64,000 bases of DNA. Origin: Eubacteriales bacterium (GTDB lineage Bacteria; Bacillota; Clostridia; Oscillospirales; Butyricicoccaceae). Below the pieces are notes generated by a model. That model searched no databases, was not told the DNA's origin, and saw only the letters and a program-made list of their open reading frames with translations. The translations under genes and the position numbers were made by a program. Positions 59,756-64,000 of this stretch are shown piece by piece. Where the stretch lies: the NCBI GenBank assembly GCA_030524285.1, contig JAUNGQ010000004.1, positions 73,626 through 137,625 on the forward strand. The letters are read 5' to 3'. Position 1 is the stretch's first letter, and each line of letters begins with the position of its first letter.

Positions 59756-60997
59756 TTATTCTGTCAGCAGTTTTTCCGCCAGATCCAGCAGAACAACAGC
59801 GGCCTTTGCAAGATCACTATACTTGGTAAATTCCACCGGGCAATGGCTTCTGCCATCCTTGCTCGGAACAAACAGCATTACGGTTGGCAGCACCTGACCG
59901 ATTTCCAGCGCATCATGTCCTGCACCGCTCGGCAGATACTGATAGCTGAATGCATGATCCTTGCAGCTCTCTTCCATGATGGACAGCATATCCTTCGACA
60001 GATTGACCGGAGTAATGGTCAGCTTGTTATCCATCTCATAGCTTCCGCCGATGGCTTCTGTCTCACGATCAAGCGCTGCACTGATGCGGCGCACAATGTC
60101 ATTGATATTGTCATTATTTCTGGAGCGCACATCCACCGTAAATTCGCACTGCTCCGCAACGATATTCATGCCACCCGGAATGGTACGGATAAAGCCGGTT
60201 GTCGCAACCGTGCCGTCTGCCTTCTCTCTCGCCCAATCCGGAATCTTGGAAATGACCTTGGTTGCTGCTTCCACCGCATCCATACGCATGTCCATCGGCG
60301 TTGTTCCGGCATGGTCTGCCCGTCCATTGACCGTAATCATATAGCGCTGGATACCGACAATACAGTCAACCAGACCGATTTCAATATTTCCCGCATCCAG
60401 CACAGGCCCCTGTTCAATATGCGCTTCGATAAAGCAGCCGATCGAGCCTTCCGGCCATGCAGCCTCCTCAATGCGGTGCGGGTCCAGACCGTAACTCTTC
60501 ATTGCCTCATAAATCGAAATGCCGTCCGTGTCTTTGAACCGTTTACAGTAAGCGACATCCCGCTTCCCCAGCATTGCACCGGAACCAAAGTAACCGGTAC
60601 CAAAACGCATACCCTCTTCATCGCAGAAGCCTGCTACAACAAAATTCCGCTTTGGCTGAATCCCGCGTTCCTTGAGCTGGCGCGCCGTTTCCACTGCACA
60701 AATCACACCTGCAATGCCGTCAAAATCGCCGCCATTGACAACCGAGTCATAATGGGAACCCATCATCACACACGGAAGCGTCGGATCACTGCCAGCCAGT
60801 GTGCCGAATACATTGCCAGCTGTATCCTCTTTCACCTCAAGACCGGCTTCTATCATAATCTTTTTCAGATAATCGACAGCCTGACGCGCTTCCTTTGTAA
60901 AAGGAAGACGGGTGCAGCCAGCCTTTGGCGTTGCCGTATACTGTTTCAGATGCTCCAAATCACACGCAATTCTTCCAACAATATCTTCCATTGCCAT
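59756..60997 (-). CDS. M20-family amidohydrolase (allantoate amidohydrolase / N-carbamoyl-amino-acid hydrolase type)
   Basis: 413 residues, dinuclear zinc hydrolase. Metal ligands: GSHYDSVVNGGDFDG, CDEEGMRFG, EAHIEQGPVLD and the C-terminal DGRSHCP; dimerisation region NGRADHAGTTPMDMRMDA. The family splits N-carbamoyl or ureide bonds (allantoate, ureidoglycine, N-carbamoyl-L-amino acids). With carbamate kinase upstream and PucR downstream, allantoate or a related ureide is the best guess. ATG 60997 after GGAGGAAAAAC. Confidence 0.88.
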   Translation of the reverse strand: MAMEDIVGRIACDLEHLKQYTATPKAGCTRLPFTKEARQAVDYLKKIMIEAGLEVKEDTAGNVFGTLAGSDPTLPCVMMGSHYDSVVNGGDFDGIAGVICAVETARQLKERGIQPKRNFVVAGFCDEEGMRFGTGYFGSGAMLGKRDVAYCKRFKDTDGISIYEAMKSYGLDPHRIEEAAWPEGSIGCFIEAHIEQGPVLDAGNIEIGLVDCIVGIQRYMITVNGRADHAGTTPMDMRMDAVEAATKVISKIPDWAREKADGTVATTGFIRTIPGGMNIVAEQCEFTVDVRSRNNDNINDIVRRISAALDRETEAIGGSYEMDNKLTITPVNLSKDMLSIMEESCKDHAFSYQYLPSGAGHDALEIGQVLPTVMLFVPSKDGRSHCPVEFTKYSDLAKAAVVLLDLAEKLLTE

Positions 60998-61022
60998 TTG
61001 TTTTTCCTCCTGTTCCGGGGAT

Positions 61023-61226
61023 TTACTGCTTCTTTTTCCTGTTTAAAATATAGACATCAACCGGCGAATACAGCATTGCCGCAACAATCAGGACAAAGCC
61101 GATCGTGCAGAGAACCGTTATCCCTGTGTAAAGACCTGCCAAAATCATTGCAAATGCAAGCATGATGACAATAAATGCAATGGTCAAACCGCCTGCCTTT
61201 GTCTGAAAAAAGCCCTTCTGTTCCAT
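61023..61226 (-). CDS. Small two-helix membrane protein of unknown function
   Basis: 67 residues: GGLTIAFIVIMLAFAMILAG and TVLCTIGFVLIVAAMLY form two membrane helices; basic end NRKKKQ faces the cytoplasm. No known family recognised. Nineteen bases after the LctP-type permease and 25 before the amidohydrolase, so operon-encoded; it may be an accessory subunit of the permease. Confidence 0.75.
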   Translation of the reverse strand: MEQKGFFQTKAGGLTIAFIVIMLAFAMILAGLYTGITVLCTIGFVLIVAAMLYSPVDVYILNRKKKQ

Positions 61227-61245
61227 GTTTGTTCTCTCCTTATCA

Positions 61246-62850
61246 TCAAACCAGTAAAAAGACGATAATACCGATCAGGATCGTAGCCGGAACTGTAATC
61301 ATCATGATCTTCTTGAGTACATTGCCCTCGCTGCCAAGGATATTCGCAGTTGTCGTGCCGAGGATAATCTTGCTCGGGCTGACTGCGCTGCCAATGGCGC
61401 CACCGGCGGACTGTGCACCCAGAATAATCGACGGGTCTACACCAAGCAGCTTCGCCGTCGTCAGCTGGAAGCCGCCGAACAGGATGTTCGAGCTCATGTT
61501 GCTGCCGGTCATAAAGGTTCCGAGCAGGCCGACAAACGGGGCAAATACAACATATACAATACCTAAAACGTCTGCAATACCGTTGGCCAGTACAACAGTC
61601 TGTCCCGTACCGTCCATGATCTTGGACATGATAACCAGTCCGATGACTGCAATGCCGGACGGCATCGTCATGGAAATCGATTTGATAAAGACGCGCTTAA
61701 CCCCGCCCTTCTTAATCCAGCCATGCTTTTTGTAAAAAACCAGGCCGATAATGGACGAAACAAACAGGAACATACTTGCATGAGTAAAGATTGCCAACGG
61801 TGAAAAGCATTCGCTTGCCGCATTGACATAGCCGTATCCGGTTGCAGTTTCCGGGAATGCGAAGCCGATTTTGAACTGTCCGAGGAACGAATTGATCGGT
61901 CCCACAACCAGTACCACGAGTGTAATGATGGAAAGCAGGAAATACGGCACAAATGCCTGTACCAGCGTCATGTCCTTTGGCGCTTCATCGTTACCTTGTC
62001 CGGCAAAACCGCGGTTCATAATCGTGCTGTTTTCCACAGACCATTCCTCGCGGTACAGCTTGCTCCTGCCAAGCAGTAAAATCACAAGCAGCGAAATCGT
62101 CGCTGGAACAAAGCAGCAAATGGTTGTGTTGAATCCGGCCAGCAGCAGTTCACCGCCGCCCTGAATTACGGATAAAATCAGGACAGCAGGCAGTCCCTTT
62201 TTCACCGCCTTGCCTTTGCCATAGAACCAGCACATGGCAACACCGCCGATGATGTTCCACAGCCAGATAAAGGCAGCGGTCCACATAGCAGTTGACAGAT
62301 ATTCGGCACTTCCTACCGTCAAACCAGCGCTCATGGCAAGCGAATCCCATGCGGCGCCCAGCGTGCCGAAGGTATTGCCCCATGCCTGTCCGAGCAGCGG
62401 GATAATAACCGCCCACAGCGGCTGTACACCAATACCAATGAGCAGCGGCGCGCCGACTGCAACCGGCACGCCAAAGCCGGTAATGCCCTGCAAAAAGCTT
62501 TCAAAAATCCAGCCCATTGCCAGCACCAGCAGCAGCTCATTCGGCAGAAGCTTGCGCATGCCGTTCCGGATGACCAGAAACGCTTTGGCTTCGTCACCAA
62601 CCTGATACATCAGAATTGCGGTCCAGACAATCAGCAGAATAATCAATGCATTCCAGATGCCTTTGGCGCTTTCCGCGGCAATCAGCGTAATATCCGCTTT
62701 ATAAAAGAAAATTCCTGTGATAATGGTAATCAGCAGTCCAATCGGCGCTGCTTCCGTTGCGCCCCACTGGAATTTAATCATCAAAACCAGCAGCACCGCA
62801 ATCGGTAAAAATGCCATTACCCACATAAAAATAGTAACCGGTATATTCAT
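61246..62850 (-). CDS. LctP-family permease (lactate/glycolate type)
   Basis: 534 residues, about 13 membrane helices: FMWVMAFLPIAVLLVLMIKFQWGATEAAPIGL at the start, FLQGITGFGVPVAVGAPLLIGIG and WGNTFGTLGAAWDSLA, the core LctP motifs. The family carries L/D-lactate and glycolate with protons. Set between carbamate kinase and an allantoate-type hydrolase, glycolate or glyoxylate-derived acids are more likely than lactate. ATG 62850; the nearby ATG 62857 runs straight into a stop. Confidence 0.88.
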   Translation of the reverse strand: MNIPVTIFMWVMAFLPIAVLLVLMIKFQWGATEAAPIGLLITIITGIFFYKADITLIAAESAKGIWNALIILLIVWTAILMYQVGDEAKAFLVIRNGMRKLLPNELLLVLAMGWIFESFLQGITGFGVPVAVGAPLLIGIGVQPLWAVIIPLLGQAWGNTFGTLGAAWDSLAMSAGLTVGSAEYLSTAMWTAAFIWLWNIIGGVAMCWFYGKGKAVKKGLPAVLILSVIQGGGELLLAGFNTTICCFVPATISLLVILLLGRSKLYREEWSVENSTIMNRGFAGQGNDEAPKDMTLVQAFVPYFLLSIITLVVLVVGPINSFLGQFKIGFAFPETATGYGYVNAASECFSPLAIFTHASMFLFVSSIIGLVFYKKHGWIKKGGVKRVFIKSISMTMPSGIAVIGLVIMSKIMDGTGQTVVLANGIADVLGIVYVVFAPFVGLLGTFMTGSNMSSNILFGGFQLTTAKLLGVDPSIILGAQSAGGAIGSAVSPSKIILGTTTANILGSEGNVLKKIMMITVPATILIGIIVFLLV

Positions 62851-62887
62851 AATTTCATAACTCCTACAGCCCAAACGGAGGAATTTC

Positions 62888-63820
62888 TTACAGAGTAATC
62901 ACTGTACCTGTCTTACCTGCAAGACCGTCTGATGCCTTATCCAGCAGGGTGATCAGCGAACGCCGTCCCGGCTTGGATTCTGCAAAACGAATGGAAGCCT
63001 CCACCTTTGGAAGCATGGAACCGGGTGCAAAATGGCCTTCTGCAACGTACTTTTTTGCCTCTTCGACAGAAATATCAGACAGCCATACCTGATTTTCCTT
63101 CCGGTAATTCAGCGCTGCATGCTCTACCGCAGTCAGGATAACCAGCCGGTCAGCATCCAGATTCTGTGCCAGCAGACAGCTGACATTATCCTTATCTACA
63201 ACGGCATTGACACCGGAAAGCTTGCCATTTTCCTCGATTACCGGCATACCACCGCCGCCACAGGCGATAACAATATGCCCGGCTGCAAGCAGCGTTTTGA
63301 TTGTCTCCAGCTCGCGAATCCGCTTCGGCATCGGAGACGCAACAACGATGCGGTATCCTCTGCCTGCGTCCTCCATACACGGAATACCGTGCGCTTCATT
63401 GATTTCCGCCTCTTCTTTGGTCATAAAGCGGCCAATTGGCTTCGTTGGGTGCTGGAATGCCGGATCATTTTTATCTACCTCAACCTGGGACAAAATGGTA
63501 GACACCTTGGTATCCATGTTGCGACGGCGCAGTTCATATTTGATTGCATTCTGCAAATCAATGCCGATATAGCCCTGGCTCATGGCAATGCTGCTCGGCA
63601 GCGGCACCTGCTTATAAATTTTATATCTCACAACGACATTGTCCATTGCGTCCTGAATCATGCCAACCTGCGGACCATTGCCATGCGTGATAACAATTTC
63701 CAGTCCCTGCTGCGCAAGATCAACAATGACCTGTGCAGTTTTTGCCACAGCAACCTTCTGCTCGTCAATGTCCTTCCCCAAAGCGTTTCCGCCCAGTGCG
63801 ATCACAACTCTTTTATTCAT
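62888..63820 (-). CDS. arcC: Carbamate kinase
   Basis: 310 residues, amino-acid kinase family: VVIALGGNALGKDIDEQ, VITHGNGPQVGMIQDAMDN, PIGRFMTKEEAE and IACGGGGMPVIEENG. Converts carbamoyl phosphate plus ADP to ATP, CO2 and NH3, the energy-yielding end of arginine, agmatine or ureide breakdown. I chose ATG 63820, after GGAGGCG; ATG 63886 has no RBS. No arcA or arcB is beside it, which favours the ureide/oxamate type. Confidence 0.93.
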   Translation of the reverse strand: MNKRVVIALGGNALGKDIDEQKVAVAKTAQVIVDLAQQGLEIVITHGNGPQVGMIQDAMDNVVVRYKIYKQVPLPSSIAMSQGYIGIDLQNAIKYELRRRNMDTKVSTILSQVEVDKNDPAFQHPTKPIGRFMTKEEAEINEAHGIPCMEDAGRGYRIVVASPMPKRIRELETIKTLLAAGHIVIACGGGGMPVIEENGKLSGVNAVVDKDNVSCLLAQNLDADRLVILTAVEHAALNYRKENQVWLSDISVEEAKKYVAEGHFAPGSMLPKVEASIRFAESKPGRRSLITLLDKASDGLAGKTGTVITL

Positions 63821-63945
63821 TCTTTTCGCCTCCAGTCCTGTATTTTTACGTCTAACGTCCTCAGAAATCACAGCTTTCCTGTCCAAAGCCTCAGACAGGA
63901 AAGCCGGAAATCCGAGTGAAAGAAAGATAGGGATATTTTGGAAAA

Positions 63946-64000
63946 TTAAGCCTTGAAGCCCAGCTTTTCAGCATACGCCTTGATTGCCTTCTCGAAGCAT
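63946..64000 (-). CDS. C-terminal fragment of an unidentified protein
   Basis: Minus-strand frame ending at TAA (63946-63948) reads CFEKAIKAYAEKLGFKA to the window edge. Too little to name. It is upstream of arcC on the same strand, with a 125-base gap, so probably another gene of the same catabolic locus. Confidence 0.45.
   Translation of the reverse strand, partial: CFEKAIKAYAEKLGFKA

Overview
The window reads as a chromosomal segment of a spore-forming, strictly anaerobic, butyrate-producing clostridium with moderate GC. Sporulation genes (spoIIID, spmA, spmB, spoVG) are present together with anaerobe oxygen defence (flavodiiron protein, high-molecular-weight rubredoxin, desulfoferrodoxin) and a large crotonyl-CoA/butyrate gene cluster. 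The mix resembles the Butyricicoccus/Agathobaculum group of the Oscillospirales; that placement is inference, as there is no rRNA in the window. No prophage, integrase, transposase or CRISPR array was seen.

Layout. 1-6.2 kb: lexA (cut by the window edge), asp23-fakA-pth, an AraC regulator, and an ECF sigma/anti-sigma pair. 6.2-10.2 kb (minus): a CDF metal exporter behind a NiCo-type riboswitch, then pgeF, a peptide-binding lipoprotein and a DUF3783 gene. 10.4-14.6 kb: rny, a YhaN/SbcC-like ATPase and a tiny lipoprotein. 15-24 kb: the fermentation cluster 4hbD, abfD, a small CxxC protein, a Pct-type CoA-transferase, thiolase, crotonase and two tandem 3-hydroxyacyl-CoA dehydrogenases. It brings the 4-hydroxybutyrate route and the acetyl-CoA route together at crotonyl-CoA. 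24-26.5 kb: an AT-rich non-coding stretch, spmAB, an AbrB regulator and spoIIID. 26.4-32.2 kb: desulfoferrodoxin, fprA, hrb and trkA-trkH. 32.3-40.8 kb: a flavodoxin-fold oxidoreductase, a cyclitol/sugar catabolic operon (two Gfo/Idh/MocA proteins and an IolE-like protein) divergent from an AraC regulator, an SSS symporter, a YczE-like membrane protein and an amidohydrolase. 40.8-41.2 kb: an unannotated type I toxin-antitoxin locus with a 35-residue holin-like toxin. 41.2-47.3 kb (minus): paaK, iorB, iorA, a YerC/TrpR-like regulator and an acyl-CoA synthetase. 47.3-56.5 kb: rarA (frame broken), a diglucosyl-diacylglycerol-synthase-like glycosyltransferase, spoVG, murC, mreB, comF and recD2. 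56.6-56.8 kb: tRNA-Gly and tRNA-Phe. 57-64 kb (minus): a D-2-hydroxyacid dehydrogenase, a PucR regulator, an M20 amidohydrolase of the allantoate type, a two-helix membrane protein, an LctP-family permease, carbamate kinase and the tail of another gene; together these suggest ureide/purine catabolism.

Regulation visible in the sequence: LexA-type boxes at lexA and rarA; a NiCo aptamer overlapping a terminator; a type I toxin mRNA whose Shine-Dalgarno lies in a hairpin; an ECF-type promoter before its own sigma gene; several perfect dyads at promoters; and a family of short intergenic repeats, one copy of which sits in a 132-bp element with 18-bp inverted ends.
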